Shown here: piece by piece, positions 45,715 to 55,262 of the stretch | How positions within the stretch are numbered: the first letter of the stretch is position 1 | Layout: each line of letters starts with the position of its first letter | From: Novosphingobium sp. NDB2Meth1 | GTDB taxonomy: Bacteria; Pseudomonadota; Alphaproteobacteria; Sphingomonadales; Sphingomonadaceae | NCBI RefSeq assembly: GCF_900117425.1 | Contig: NZ_FPEH01000016.1 | Location: 310,001 to 374,000, forward strand | DNA length: 64,000 nucleotides | Direction: 5' to 3' | The notes under the pieces: generated by a model | What the model saw: only the letters and a program-made list of their open reading frames with translations | What the model was told of the DNA's origin: nothing | Database searches by the model: none | Position numbers and translations under genes: made by a program

Positions 45715-46455
45715 ATGGACTTTGCAGCAGCGCGAGCGGACGCTTCGTATCTATCCGACCAACGCTTCTTCACGCGGCTGGCGCAGGTTCTGGCCGGCGT
45801 GATCGTATTCGGCTTCCTGCAATGGGCGTTGCGCGGGTTTGTCGATCCGCTCCGGACGCCGATCTGGATCCACGCCCATGGCATCGCCATGCTTGGCTGG
45901 CTTGGCACTATCATCGTCCAGAACAGTCTGGCGGGGAGCGGCAATCTTTCTCTACACCGCAAACTGGGCTGGGCCAGCCTCGGGCTCGTCCTCGCAATCG
46001 TGCTGCTCGGTACCTACGCCGGTCGCATGGCGCTGGCGATGCATCGGGTGCCGCCCTTCTTCACTGACGGATACTTTCTTGCGCTCACGCATATCGAGGT
46101 GGTCATCTTCGCGCTGACCGTCGTGACGGCGATCGCGCTGCGCCGCCAGACACAGTGGCATCGGCGGCTGATGCTCGCGGCGACCGTAATCCTCATGGAA
46201 CCGGCATTGGGGCGGCTGCTGCCCATGCCACTGCTGGGCCAGATAGGCGGTGGCTGGCTTGAAGCGGTATTGCAGGTTGGCTTCCTTGGAATTGTCGCAC
46301 GTCATGACGCCAAGGTTCAGGGCCGCGTGCACCCGGCCACGATTGCCGGAATGACGCTGGTCGTGATCGTACACGGCCTTATCCAGGTGGTGGCCGGGAT
46401 GCCGGCTGTGGCTGCGTACGCAGAGGCTATTGCCCGTAGCAGCAGCGGTGCCTAA
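45715..46455 (+). CDS. Six-TM membrane protein, not recognised
   Basis: A 246-residue polytopic protein with about six hydrophobic helices. Histidines recur at helix ends: WIHAHGIAMLGWLG, LSLHRKLGWASLGL, FLALTHIEVV, QWHRRLMLAA and VIVHGLIQ, a spacing that could hold heme or metal. The N-terminus is cytoplasmic with no signal peptide. It is 66 bp downstream of the DUF4230 gene and 57 bp upstream of nadA. I cannot name a family with confidence. Confidence 0.75.
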   Translation: MDFAAARADASYLSDQRFFTRLAQVLAGVIVFGFLQWALRGFVDPLRTPIWIHAHGIAMLGWLGTIIVQNSLAGSGNLSLHRKLGWASLGLVLAIVLLGTYAGRMALAMHRVPPFFTDGYFLALTHIEVVIFALTVVTAIALRRQTQWHRRLMLAATVILMEPALGRLLPMPLLGQIGGGWLEAVLQVGFLGIVARHDAKVQGRVHPATIAGMTLVVIVHGLIQVVAGMPAVAAYAEAIARSSSGA

Positions 46456-46512
46456 GTGCCGGGTAACACGGAGAGGGCATCGGCTTTCTCCCGACCCAGG
46501 GGATTTCAAGCC

Positions 46513-47502
46513 ATGACAGCCCAGCCCGCCAATCTTTCCGGCCTTGATCTGCGTGCCGAGATCGACCGGCTGCGCAAGGACCGCAAGGCGGTGATCCTGG
46601 CGCATTACTACCAGAAGCCCGAGATACAGGATCTGGCCGATTTCGTCGGCGACTCTCTTGAACTGTCTCGCAAGGCTGCGGCGACCGACGCCGAAGTCAT
46701 CGCCTTTTGCGGCGTGAAGTTCATGGCGGAAACGGCGAAGATCCTGAGCCCAGAGAAGATCGTGGTGCTGCCGGACATGGATGCCGGATGCAGCCTTGAG
46801 GATTCCTGCCCGCCCGAGAAGTTTCGCGCCTTCCGCGAAGCACATCCCGATCACATCGCGCTCACCTACATCAACTGCTCGACCGAAGTGAAAGCGCTCA
46901 GCGACGTGATCGTTACGTCGTCGAGTGCGGAAACGATCCTCGCACAGATCCCGCCGGAGCAGAAGATCATCTTCGGCCCCGACCGCCATCTTGGTGGCTA
47001 TCTCAACCGCAAGTTCGGGCGCGAAATGCTACTGTGGCCCGGCGTATGCATCGTGCACGAGGCCTTTTCGGAAACCGAGCTGCTGAAGCTGATGGCCCAA
47101 CACCCCGGTGCACCGGTTGCAGCGCATCCGGAATGCCCGCCGCATATCGTGGATCATGCCGAGTACGTCGGTTCGACCAGCGGCATCCTGCAGTTTGCTC
47201 GCACCTTCCCCGGCGACACGCTGATCGTCGCGACCGAGCCGCATATCATTCACCAGATGCAGCTGGCGCTCCCGGAAAAGACTTTCATCGGTGCTCCCGG
47301 TGCGGACGGCAACTGCAACTGCAACATTTGCCCCTACATGGCACTCAACACGCTCGAGAAGCTCTACCTCGCCCTGCGAGATCTGGAGCCGAGGATCGAG
47401 ATCGAAGAGACTCTGCGGCTCGGCGCCAAGAAGAGCCTTGATGCCATGCTGACGATGGCGAGCGGGACGGTCGGCCAAGGCGATCTCGGCGCGCGCAAAT
47501 AA
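46513..47502 (+). CDS. nadA: Quinolinate synthase NadA
   Basis: Iron-sulfur enzyme condensing iminoaspartate and dihydroxyacetone phosphate to quinolinate for NAD synthesis. The 329-residue protein shows AVILAHYYQKPEIQDLADFV, FCGVKFMAETAKILSPEK, and the cysteines expected to hold the [4Fe-4S] cluster in MDAGCSLEDSC, AHPECPPHI and NCNCNICPYMALNT. nadB and nadC are not in the window. ATG 46513 gives the family N-terminus. The CDP-alcohol phosphatidyltransferase gene starts 15 bp downstream. Confidence 0.95.
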   Translation: MTAQPANLSGLDLRAEIDRLRKDRKAVILAHYYQKPEIQDLADFVGDSLELSRKAAATDAEVIAFCGVKFMAETAKILSPEKIVVLPDMDAGCSLEDSCPPEKFRAFREAHPDHIALTYINCSTEVKALSDVIVTSSSAETILAQIPPEQKIIFGPDRHLGGYLNRKFGREMLLWPGVCIVHEAFSETELLKLMAQHPGAPVAAHPECPPHIVDHAEYVGSTSGILQFARTFPGDTLIVATEPHIIHQMQLALPEKTFIGAPGADGNCNCNICPYMALNTLEKLYLALRDLEPRIEIEETLRLGAKKSLDAMLTMASGTVGQGDLGARK

Positions 47503-47517
47503 AGCGAGGCAGGCGGC

Positions 47518-48438
47518 ATGAGCACATCCCCGACCACAATCCGGCCCGCTGCGGTGAAACGTCCCGCGCGAGCGCGGGAATTGCAGGATGCGCTCAATCA
47601 CTACCTCTACCATCCGCTGGCATGGCAGCTCGCACGATTGCTGGCGCCCACGCCGATCACCCCGAACATGGTCTCGGTGTTCGGCGGGTTGTTGGTTGTC
47701 GCAGCGGGTGTCGTCTACTGGGACACGACGGGCCCGCTCTGGGCCATGCTCGGCATGTTGCTCCACATGTCCTGGCACATCGTTGACGGCGCAGATGGCG
47801 ATCTTGCGCGCATTACGGGCCGGTCCAGCCCGCTGGGCGAACTGGTCGACGGCATCTGCGACTATGCGAGTCACATCGTTCTCTATGTCTTTTTGGCAAT
47901 CGTGCTGACCCGCACGATGGGCACCGGTTGGGCGTGGTTCTGGACGCTGTCCGCTGGTGCCAGTCATATAGTCCAAGCCAATCATGTCGAAGTGCAGCGG
48001 CGGTTCTACCAGCACTGGACCTATGGTACGCCGTGGTTGCACAATTCGAGCGGCAACAACCGCGAGCTGTTCCGCGACAAGGGCGGCGTTGGCTGGCTGC
48101 TGCGGGCGTTCGTGGCGGGTTACTTGCGCCTGGCCGCCGGTATGAGCCCGAATGCGCTGCGGATCGATGCGGCGGTGACGCAGGCGATGGCCAATGAACC
48201 GGTGCGACTTGCCCAGATCAGAGCGGAAGTTCAGCGCGAACAGCGACCCCTGCTCGTCATGCTGCGCTATCTTGGCCCCAATCCGCGCGCGATCCTGCTT
48301 GGCTTTGCGATGATCGCCGGAAGTCCGCTGTGGTACTTCCTTTATCTTTCAATCGGCCTGAACCTGTTGCTGATGCTCTCGGTACGGCTGCACGATGCTG
48401 CAGCCGGGCGCGTCGTGTCCCGGCTGGAACTGCCCTGA
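47518..48438 (+). CDS. CDP-alcohol phosphatidyltransferase family enzyme
   Basis: Integral-membrane enzyme that transfers a phosphoryl-alcohol from a CDP-activated donor. The full catalytic signature is present: D90, D93-G94, A97-R98, G107, D111 and D115 (VDGADGDLARITG, GELVDGICD). A cytoplasmic N-terminal ~45 residues containing NHYLYHPLAWQLARLLAPTP leads into ITPNMVSVFGG, resembling the DIPPS-type subgroup that uses CDP-inositol. At 306 residues it is longer than typical PgsA or Pss. It follows nadA by 15 bp. The substrate is not known; a link to the inositol genes at 55-57 kb is my inference. Confidence 0.88.
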   Translation: MSTSPTTIRPAAVKRPARARELQDALNHYLYHPLAWQLARLLAPTPITPNMVSVFGGLLVVAAGVVYWDTTGPLWAMLGMLLHMSWHIVDGADGDLARITGRSSPLGELVDGICDYASHIVLYVFLAIVLTRTMGTGWAWFWTLSAGASHIVQANHVEVQRRFYQHWTYGTPWLHNSSGNNRELFRDKGGVGWLLRAFVAGYLRLAAGMSPNALRIDAAVTQAMANEPVRLAQIRAEVQREQRPLLVMLRYLGPNPRAILLGFAMIAGSPLWYFLYLSIGLNLLLMLSVRLHDAAAGRVVSRLELP

Positions 48439-48444
48439 TCCGCG

Positions 48445-49782
48445 TCAGGCAGCCGCCTCACGGCGCATGCCGAAGACGCAGATCAGAATGACCGACACGG
48501 CAAGCACCTCGACAACGCCCCAGGCCAGCCAGTTCGAGTGGTTGTAAAGCCACACACCGATGGCTGGCGAGATGATATAGGCCGAGCCGTTTACCGCCGC
48601 GACAATGCCCGCCGATTGTCCCTGTTCAGCGGGTGTGACCGCAAGGCTCGCGCCAGACGTGAAGCCAGGGCGAAACAGACCGAAGCCCAGCGAGCAAATC
48701 GCAAATCCGGTTGCGATGGCATGCAGATCGCGACCAGCCGCCATGCCGAGCGTCCCGATCGCGACAAGGCCCATCCCCCACAGGGTGGATGTCCGGGGGC
48801 CAAGCTTCATCATCGGAATGAGCCCCCACTGCGCAAGCAGTGTGGCGACTGCGCCGCACATCAGCACGAGGCCGATCGGCCCGGCCGCCGCATCAGGCTG
48901 ATGGCGCAGGCCGAGCCGGTCGAGCAGGAGAAAGCCGACGACTCCGAGCAGGATCGATTGTGCCTGTCCGCCCAGCGTCCCGGCGGCGAGCCACGCCCTG
49001 AGCCGGGGATCGAGCCAGCGCAGCCTCCCGGCCTTCGAGTCCACGGAATGGTGGTCCAGCTCCACAGCACCGTGGAGATGATCGTCCGCTGCTTGAGTCG
49101 CGCCGCCCATGCGAGGGTTCGAAGAAGCGCTCATCGGCTCGCCCAGAATCTCGCCGCGGCCGGAGAAACGCGGGTCATCATCAGGCAGGCGCAGCCGTAG
49201 CAGGACGAGGACAACGACCGCGGCCAGAGTGAACGCAGCAAAGGGCCCGATCAGACCGAGACCCGGAAGAATCAGCAGTGGCGCGAGCGCGGGGCCAAGC
49301 ACAGTTCCCAGTCCGAAACTGGAGGAGACCATCGAAAGCGCCTGCGTTCTCTCGGCCCGGCTGGTCCGGCTGGCGACATAAGCCTGCACCGCCGGCGGGG
49401 CGGCTGAACCGAACGTTCCGTAGAGGGAGCGCGCGGCGGCAAAGAGCAGAATGGCGGTAAGGCCATCAATGGTGCCGTTCAGGCCAAAATGGAGCGCTGC
49501 CCCACACAGGCCGAACGAGACAGCGAACCCGACAAGCCCCAGCGCCATCATCGCCTTGCGCCCGCGCCTGTCGGACCGGCGCGCCCAGAACGGCGCCAGC
49601 AGCATCCAAAGCAGCGCCGACCAACTATAGGCGAGGCTTACCCAGACATCGGCGATATGCAGATGCGTGCCGATCGACGGCATGACCGACTGCATGGCCG
49701 TGTTGCCTGCCGCCGTGACCAGCATGACCATGAACAGCAGCGCCATGCGGCTCCGCGGCAGCTGCACATTCGCTTCGTCCAT
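48445..49782 (-). CDS. MFS transporter
   Basis: Twelve-helix major facilitator of 445 residues. The signature between helices 2 and 3 is FWARRSDRRGRKAMMALGL. There is a long cytoplasmic central loop (about 200-260), with DDDPRFSGRGEILGEP and a His/Asp-rich stretch. The second half repeats the pattern less clearly. The substrate is unknown, but the helix 5 motif (FGLGTVLGPALAPLL) resembles drug/proton antiporters. It is 5 bp downstream of another membrane protein gene and convergent with the phosphatidyltransferase gene. Confidence 0.92.
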   Translation of the reverse strand: MDEANVQLPRSRMALLFMVMLVTAAGNTAMQSVMPSIGTHLHIADVWVSLAYSWSALLWMLLAPFWARRSDRRGRKAMMALGLVGFAVSFGLCGAALHFGLNGTIDGLTAILLFAAARSLYGTFGSAAPPAVQAYVASRTSRAERTQALSMVSSSFGLGTVLGPALAPLLILPGLGLIGPFAAFTLAAVVVLVLLRLRLPDDDPRFSGRGEILGEPMSASSNPRMGGATQAADDHLHGAVELDHHSVDSKAGRLRWLDPRLRAWLAAGTLGGQAQSILLGVVGFLLLDRLGLRHQPDAAAGPIGLVLMCGAVATLLAQWGLIPMMKLGPRTSTLWGMGLVAIGTLGMAAGRDLHAIATGFAICSLGFGLFRPGFTSGASLAVTPAEQGQSAGIVAAVNGSAYIISPAIGVWLYNHSNWLAWGVVEVLAVSVILICVFGMRREAAA

Positions 49783-49787
49783 CGCGG

Positions 49788-50597
49788 TTACCGTTCGGCA
49801 GGGCCAGCCGCATCGCCCGCAAGCTGACGGTAGATCGCGGCGAGCATCGCGACGAAGTAGGTATAGCCGACGGCAAGCAGCACGCCGGCAACGCCCTCAC
49901 CCAGCAGGCGCTGCGGCTCGCCCTTGAACGTGAGGACCAGCACCACACCAACGAACATCATGACGAGGCCGTAGACGACCAGAAACACGAAGGCGGCCAT
50001 GCCGATGAATAGCAGGATCCGCCCTGCATTGTGCCGGGTGCGCTCGAAACTTTCGCGGATGGCGGTGACCGGATTGCGAACACCCTCTCCCGCTACCACT
50101 GGTCCGACCAGCATGGTCCGCATGATCGGATAGAGCAGCAGGCCTAGAGCGATCGGAACCGCCAGTTTATCTCCCAAGAGCAAGGCCAACACGCTGGCCA
50201 GTGCGATCGATACGGGAAGTATGCCGAGTGCGATCAGCAACTGGGCAGCGAAGTAGGTCGGCAGCGCGCGGACACTGTGCCGGATCGCCTGTCCTACGGT
50301 CGGCCTCGCCGTATCAAGCATGGCAACCAGCATCGTCAGCATTCCGGCCATTGGGAGCAGGGACAGGATAAGCAGAACCGGCAGCGAGTTGGCGTAATAG
50401 TCCTGCATCACCGCCAGCATCTGCGCCTCGGACATCTCGGGCGTCATCGCCGGTGAAGGCACGAAAACGGCACCTGCCAGACCCGGCAGCACATAGAAGA
50501 CACCGGCAATCGCCACGAGAAGGTCACGGTTGGCGGCGACCATGCGGGTGGCGCTGGCCCAGGCCGCACTGCTGTCCAAGGTTGTCACGGCACTCAT
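49788..50597 (-). CDS. Multi-pass membrane protein (YciC/GDPD-membrane-domain-like)
   Basis: A 269-residue protein with about six hydrophobic segments. It starts near [20 protein letters not shown] and contains [40 protein letters not shown] and a conserved amphipathic part, [20 protein letters not shown]. This layout resembles the glycerophosphoryl diester phosphodiesterase membrane domain and YciC-type families, without an enzyme domain. Function unknown. I chose ATG 50597. It precedes the MFS gene by 5 bp, so the two are an operon, divergent from lipB. Confidence 0.8.
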   Translation of the reverse strand: MSAVTTLDSSAAWASATRMVAANRDLLVAIAGVFYVLPGLAGAVFVPSPAMTPEMSEAQMLAVMQDYYANSLPVLLILSLLPMAGMLTMLVAMLDTARPTVGQAIRHSVRALPTYFAAQLLIALGILPVSIALASVLALLLGDKLAVPIALGLLLYPIMRTMLVGPVVAGEGVRNPVTAIRESFERTRHNAGRILLFIGMAAFVFLVVYGLVMMFVGVVLVLTFKGEPQRLLGEGVAGVLLAVGYTYFVAMLAAIYRQLAGDAAGPAER

Positions 50598-50711
50598 GTC
50601 CCTTTCCGCCGCAGCCCTAGCAGGACCGGAACAGATGCGCACCCCCCGTGCGGTGCAATCAACCCTGACCGGTCTTGCCAGCGCGGCCGGGGAGGTTCAT
50701 GCGCTGCCGGC

Positions 50712-51395
50712 ATGAACGTTCCCGGTGAAATCGAGATCCTTCAGGGGCAGGATCTTGTGCCCTATCGCGAGGCGCTGGATACCATGACAGCGCGCAACGC
50801 CGCTGTGCAGGAAGGCAAGGCGCGCGAACTGATCTGGCTGCTCGAACATCCGCCAGTCTACACGGCGGGAACGAGCGCCGCCACAGACGAATTGCTCGAT
50901 CCGCGCTTCGATGTGGTCGAGGCAGGACGGGGCGGGCGCTATACCTATCACGGGCCGGGCCAGCGCGTCGGCTATCTGGTCCTCGATCTCGGCAAACGCG
51001 CGCGGGATGTGCGCGGGTTTGTCCACGCGGTCGAAGGCTGGGTCATCGATACTTTGGGCGATTTCGGCGTCGACGCTTGGCGTGCCGAAGGACGAGTCGG
51101 GATCTGGACCCGCGGTGCCGATGCCGGGGAAGCCAAGATCGGCGCCATCGGTATCCGCATCCGGCGCTGGGTGACAATGCACGGGTTTTCGGTCAACCTC
51201 GCGCCGGACCTGACGCACTTCGGCGGGATCGTGCCCTGCGGGATCGAAGAGTTCGGCGTTACCAGCTTGGCTGCACTGGGCATTTCGGTTGCGCCGGAAG
51301 AGTGGGATAGGGCATTGCTCGCGCGGTGCGAAAGCTTTCTGGGCCTGCTTGAACCCCGTGATACGGCAAATCCTGCCATCAAGGATCCCGCATGA
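50712..51395 (+). CDS. lipB: Octanoyl-[ACP]:protein octanoyltransferase LipB
   Basis: Moves octanoate from acyl carrier protein to lipoyl domains, the first step of lipoate synthesis. The 227-residue protein has [17 protein letters not shown], the signature [20 protein letters not shown], the catalytic Lys in [11 protein letters not shown] and the catalytic Cys in GGIVPCGI. The lipoyl synthase lipA is not in the window. Its stop overlaps the next ATG as ATGA, giving translational coupling with a small lipoprotein gene. Confidence 0.95.
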   Translation: MNVPGEIEILQGQDLVPYREALDTMTARNAAVQEGKARELIWLLEHPPVYTAGTSAATDELLDPRFDVVEAGRGGRYTYHGPGQRVGYLVLDLGKRARDVRGFVHAVEGWVIDTLGDFGVDAWRAEGRVGIWTRGADAGEAKIGAIGIRIRRWVTMHGFSVNLAPDLTHFGGIVPCGIEEFGVTSLAALGISVAPEEWDRALLARCESFLGLLEPRDTANPAIKDPA

Positions 51396-51733
51396 GTCGT
51401 CTGTTGCCATCTCGATTGCTGGTTGTCTCGCTGGCCCCGGTACTGCTGCTTGGTGGCTGCGGACAATCTTCAGCGCCGCAGGCGGCGTCGACAGCGAGCG
51501 GTGAGATCCTGCCCGGTTCGGTCAGCGATGCGATGCTGGAGACGGATCGGACGCAGGCACAAGCCCCGCTAGCACCCGCTGCGCGCAGCGCCGTAGCCAA
51601 AGGTGATGCGAGCATGGCTGTCGAAGCTTCGGACACGGCTGGCGATGCAGCAGCCAATGCCGATGCCGGACCCGATGATGCAGCCCCCGCTTCACCAAAG
51701 GTCACCGCCAGCGCAAAGCCTGCGAACCCCTGA
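51392..51733 (+). CDS. Small Ala-rich lipoprotein, unknown function
   Basis: A 113-residue predicted lipoprotein: the signal peptide ends in the lipobox LLLGGC (Cys23). The mature part is low-complexity, rich in Ala, Asp, Ser and Pro, and probably disordered. No domain is recognised. The ATG overlaps the lipB stop by 4 bp, so it is co-translated with lipB, although no functional link is obvious. The downstream gene is convergent, 13 bp away. Confidence 0.78.
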   Translation: MSRLLPSRLLVVSLAPVLLLGGCGQSSAPQAASTASGEILPGSVSDAMLETDRTQAQAPLAPAARSAVAKGDASMAVEASDTAGDAAANADAGPDDAAPASPKVTASAKPANP

Positions 51734-51746
51734 GCCCAGACCGCGG

Positions 51747-52631
51747 CTAGTCGATCCCGAGCAGCGCCTTGGCTTGCCGCAGATGCGGCTGATCAAGCAT
51801 CCGGCCCTGCAACTGCAGTGCTCCGACGCCCGGATTGGCCGCAAACGCGTCGACAATCGCGCGGGCATTGGCAAGCTCTTCCTCGCCGGGCGTGAAGGCT
51901 GCGTTGATCAGCGGTACCTGCGAGGGATGGATCGCCAGCATGCCGGAAAACCCGTCCGCCCGAGCCGCTTCTGCCGCGCGTCTGGTACCCTCGACATCGC
52001 GAAAATCAGCATAGAGCGTATCGATCGCCCAGACGCCGCGTGCATGAGCAACCAGCAAGGTCTGCGCGCGAACGAAACGGAATGCATCGGTCCACTGCCC
52101 ATCGGCATCGCGCTTGCGCGCTGCGCCCAACTCTGCGGAGAGGTCCTCCGCCCCCCAGGTCAGGCCTGCCAGCCGCGGCATCGATGCGTCCATGTAGGCC
52201 GTGATGGTCAGGGCAGCGCGCGGGGTTTCGCTGACCAGCGGCAGCAGGCGAGTCTGGCCGTTGGGAATGCCGTGCCGCTGTTCAAGTTCGTAGATTTCGG
52301 CGGCGACCTGCCTGATCTGCTCAGGGCCTTCGGCCTTGGGCAGCATGATGCCTTCAGGCGCGCCGACCATGACGGCTGCCAGATCCTCGCGCCACAGGCC
52401 GGTCTCGACGGCATTGATCCGTACCCACCGTGCCTGTTTGCGCATCGTGATCTGGCGCCGGTGCGCTTCCAGCCAGTCGCGCGTCATTCGCCGCGCATCG
52501 GGCTTGGCCGAGAGGGCAACCGCATCCTCAAGATCGACAATCAGCGCATGAGCGCCGGTTTCCGGCGTCTTGAGCAGCTTCTTTTCGCTGTCTCCGGGAA
52601 CGAACAGCCAGGACCGCGGGATCGTACGCAT
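51747..52631 (-). CDS. HpcH/HpaI aldolase/citrate lyase family protein (CitE-like)
   Basis: TIM-barrel acyl-CoA lyase of 294 residues. CitE features are RSWLFVPGDSEKKL, ALIVDLEDAVA (metal and CoA region), VRINAVETGLWREDL, GIMLPKAEGPEQI, VSETPRAAL and GLTWGAEDLSAELG. Only the beta-type subunit is present, with no citF or citD nearby. It therefore acts alone, for instance as a malyl- or citramalyl-CoA lyase; the substrate is not known. The OYE gene lies 38 bp upstream on the same strand, so both may be co-transcribed. Confidence 0.92.
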   Translation of the reverse strand: MRTIPRSWLFVPGDSEKKLLKTPETGAHALIVDLEDAVALSAKPDARRMTRDWLEAHRRQITMRKQARWVRINAVETGLWREDLAAVMVGAPEGIMLPKAEGPEQIRQVAAEIYELEQRHGIPNGQTRLLPLVSETPRAALTITAYMDASMPRLAGLTWGAEDLSAELGAARKRDADGQWTDAFRFVRAQTLLVAHARGVWAIDTLYADFRDVEGTRRAAEAARADGFSGMLAIHPSQVPLINAAFTPGEEELANARAIVDAFAANPGVGALQLQGRMLDQPHLRQAKALLGID

Positions 52632-52669
52632 CTTTTGCTCCTAAGGACCGGCTGCTGGACTACCTCCGC

Positions 52670-53779
52670 TCAGGCCTTAGCGCGCGCCCGCTCCTCGGCA
52701 AGCGTCGGGTAGTCGATATACCCTGCTTCACCTGGGAAATACCACGTCTGCGGCACGCCTACATTCGGCGCGAGTTCGGCCCCGAGGCGAATGCGCTCCA
52801 CCAGATCCGGGTTCGAGATGTAGGGCCGACCAAAGCTGATCGCATCGGCACGGCCGGACGCCACGTCGGCGGCGGCAGCCTCGGGCGTGTAGTCGCTGTT
52901 GAGCACCAGCGGCCCCGAATAGTGCCCGCGGATCACGTGATCCTGCGGCGGCACGGTGGTCGCGCCGAACGTGCCTTCCGGCCCGGGCTGACGCAGCTCG
53001 ACGAACGAGACCTTGAGCGCTTCGAGCACCCGCGCCGCTTCGGCGAAGAGCGTAGCGGGATCGCTGTCGTCAACGCCCTGGCTGTCTCCATTGGGCGAAA
53101 GGCGGATCGAAACGCGGTCGGCGCCCCAGATCAAAACAAGGCGCTCCATCACCTCACGCATCAGCCGCACGCGATTTTCCGGGCTGCCGCCGTAGTCATC
53201 ATCGCGGAGGTTAGAGGAATTGCGCAGGAACTGGTCGATCAGGTAGCCGTTCGCACCGTGAAGCTGGACACCGTCGAACCCGGCGCGCTTCGCGTTCTCA
53301 GCGGCATGGCCATAGTCGTCAACGATGCGCGGCATCTCGTCGAGCCGAAGCGGGCGCGCTTCGACATTCTCCATCCGGCCTTCCGGCGTATGCGCGTGGC
53401 CCGGCGCGCGGGTCGCGGATGCGGACACCGGCAGTTCGCCGCCGAGGAAATAGGGATGAACGACGCGGCCCATATGCCAGAGCTGCAGGATGATACGGCC
53501 CCCCGCCTGGTGCACCGCTTCGGTGACCGGCTTCCATGCTTCGACCTGCGCATCGCTCCAGATGCCCGGCGCACTGGGCCATCCGGAGCCTTCGCGGCTG
53601 ATCCCGGTCGCTTCGCTGATGATCAGGCCCGCGTCTGCGCGCTGGCGATAGTAGGTCTGCATGATCTCGGTCGGGACGGCATCCGGTCCTGCCCGGCCGC
53701 GCGTCAGCGGTGCCATGAGGATGCGGTTTGGCGCGGCGATGGCACCAAGCTGGATCGGCCGGAAAAGCGATTCATGCAT
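52670..53779 (-). CDS. Old Yellow Enzyme family alkene reductase (NemA-like)
   Basis: FMN-dependent NAD(P)H enzyme reducing activated C=C bonds or nitro esters. The 369-residue TIM barrel has LFRPIQLGAIAAPNRILMAP, LIISEATGISREGSGWP, IILQLWHMGRVVHP, and the substrate-binding His/Asn pair in GVQLHGANGYLIDQFL. DDYGGSPENRVRLMREV and the phosphate-binding region SFGRPYISNPDLVERI follow. ATG 53779 gives the family N-terminus. It likely shares a transcript with the CitE-like gene. Confidence 0.94.
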   Translation of the reverse strand: MHESLFRPIQLGAIAAPNRILMAPLTRGRAGPDAVPTEIMQTYYRQRADAGLIISEATGISREGSGWPSAPGIWSDAQVEAWKPVTEAVHQAGGRIILQLWHMGRVVHPYFLGGELPVSASATRAPGHAHTPEGRMENVEARPLRLDEMPRIVDDYGHAAENAKRAGFDGVQLHGANGYLIDQFLRNSSNLRDDDYGGSPENRVRLMREVMERLVLIWGADRVSIRLSPNGDSQGVDDSDPATLFAEAARVLEALKVSFVELRQPGPEGTFGATTVPPQDHVIRGHYSGPLVLNSDYTPEAAAADVASGRADAISFGRPYISNPDLVERIRLGAELAPNVGVPQTWYFPGEAGYIDYPTLAEERARAKA

Positions 53780-54016
53780 CGACGGAAGTCCTTCTCGGGG
53801 TAACACTGCTGGGGCTGGCACGCGGGGAACCTGCAGAAGTGGGGCTTGGGAAATCAGGGCGGGCGCTTTATGGACCGGCTCACAGTGAAGCTTCGCCCGA
53901 TCGGCGTCAGCCCCCTAACCTGATAGCCAGACCCTGCTGCGCCCGGCAGAGTTTCCATTTAAAACCCAGCTAGGATGCCGGTGTCTGCATGACAAGCTCG
54001 AGTTGACCAGCGGACC

Positions 54017-54913
54017 ATGAAAGGCATTGACGACCGGCGCGGCTTGCCGCGCCCCAATCCCTGGCATTTCGTCGCCCTGCTTGGCGGGAACTTCGCCCTC
54101 GCGCTGGGGCCTTGGTTCGTCCGGATGGCGGACTCAGGCCCGGTTTCCGCCGGGTTCTGGCGCTTGTTCCTGCCACTGCCGGTGCTCGCGATCCTTGCCG
54201 TGCGCCAACGCGGTCCAGTCCGGGCGGTCGCGCCGCTGAGCGCTTGGCTGCTGATTGCGATCGCGGGCGTGGCCTTCGCGCTCGATCTGGCAAGCTGGCA
54301 TATTGGCATAGCCTATACTCGGCTCGGCAACGCCTCTTTGTTCGGAAATTCCGGCAGCCTGATCCTGATGGTCTGGGGCCTGATCGCGGCGCGGCGCTTA
54401 CCGCGCCCCATCGAGCTGGCGGCGATCGTAGCGGCCATCAGCGGTGCGGCAATCCTGCTCGGCCGTTCGCTGGAGATCGACCATGTCACCCTTATCGGCG
54501 ACCTGTTCTGCATTCTCGCCGGTGTGTTCTACTTCTTCTATATCATGCTGCTGCAGGGTGCGCGCGACCGGTTCGAGAGCTGGGAGTTGCTGTTCACCTC
54601 GACGCTGGCGAGCGCACCGGTCATGCTGGCCATCGCGCTATGGCTGGGCGAACCGGTTTGGCCGCACGTATGGTGGCCACTGGTGGCGCTCGCATTCTGC
54701 AGTCAGGTTGTCGGGCAAGGCCTGATCGTCTTCGCCCTGCGGCACTTCTCGGCGCTCATCATCGGCGTGGTCCTGCTGACCCAGCCGGCAGTCTCGATCC
54801 TTATCGGGTGGCTGGTTTTCGGAGAGACGATGGGTCCGCTTGACGCGATCGGAATGGCTCTGATCGCGGCAGCGCTGCTGCTGGGCAGGCTCGGCGAGAC
54901 CAAATCCCGTTGA
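54017..54913 (+). CDS. EamA/DMT superfamily transporter
   Basis: Ten-helix drug/metabolite transporter of 298 residues built from two EamA repeats. The first has LGGNFALALGPWFVRMADSG and FALDLASWHIGIAYTRLGNA, the second GDLFCILAGVFYFFYIMLLQ, and a typical end containing LTQPAVSILIGWLVFGETMG. Substrate unknown. The 237-bp gap before it contains the promoter of the divergent OYE gene and nothing else I recognise. Confidence 0.92.
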   Translation: MKGIDDRRGLPRPNPWHFVALLGGNFALALGPWFVRMADSGPVSAGFWRLFLPLPVLAILAVRQRGPVRAVAPLSAWLLIAIAGVAFALDLASWHIGIAYTRLGNASLFGNSGSLILMVWGLIAARRLPRPIELAAIVAAISGAAILLGRSLEIDHVTLIGDLFCILAGVFYFFYIMLLQGARDRFESWELLFTSTLASAPVMLAIALWLGEPVWPHVWWPLVALAFCSQVVGQGLIVFALRHFSALIIGVVLLTQPAVSILIGWLVFGETMGPLDAIGMALIAAALLLGRLGETKSR

Positions 54914-55262
54914 TTCGTGACCAACGCGCAGCTTGTTTCGGACGTTTGGCCCCCGCCGAATCGGCCCAATCGTGCATTTCGCAGCCACCAATTGCTGCAT
55001 TGCGATAGGCGCATGGCGGTCAATCGATTCGACCAGATAACTGGGCCTTTCTGATGACTTGGTCAGATCGGGATCACACCAGAATGGCTGCGCGAGCTTC
55101 AACTTTCGCAAGTGCAAAAGAAGGACCGGGTGGCAAGGTGGCCACCACCTCGCGGCCGCTTGCATGACGCTGCGGAAATCTCCTTGCAATCTGGAGCTTT
55201 TGTGTGGAGTGAGGCAGTTTAGTTACAACGGCATTCCGATTGCCCAAGGGGATCTGGTTAAA
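54914..55262. promoter_or_regulatory. 349-bp region upstream of the inositol-phosphate synthase gene
   Basis: Begins directly after the EamA gene and ends at the ino1 ATG. It holds a 6-bp hairpin (GGTGGC-aaggtg-GCCACC, 55129-55146), one GATTC site near 55025 and no convincing ORF. The reading frame of ino1 is open through it back to 55059, but the codons before the ATG show no conserved protein. It is long enough for a regulated promoter and leader. Confidence 0.4.
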
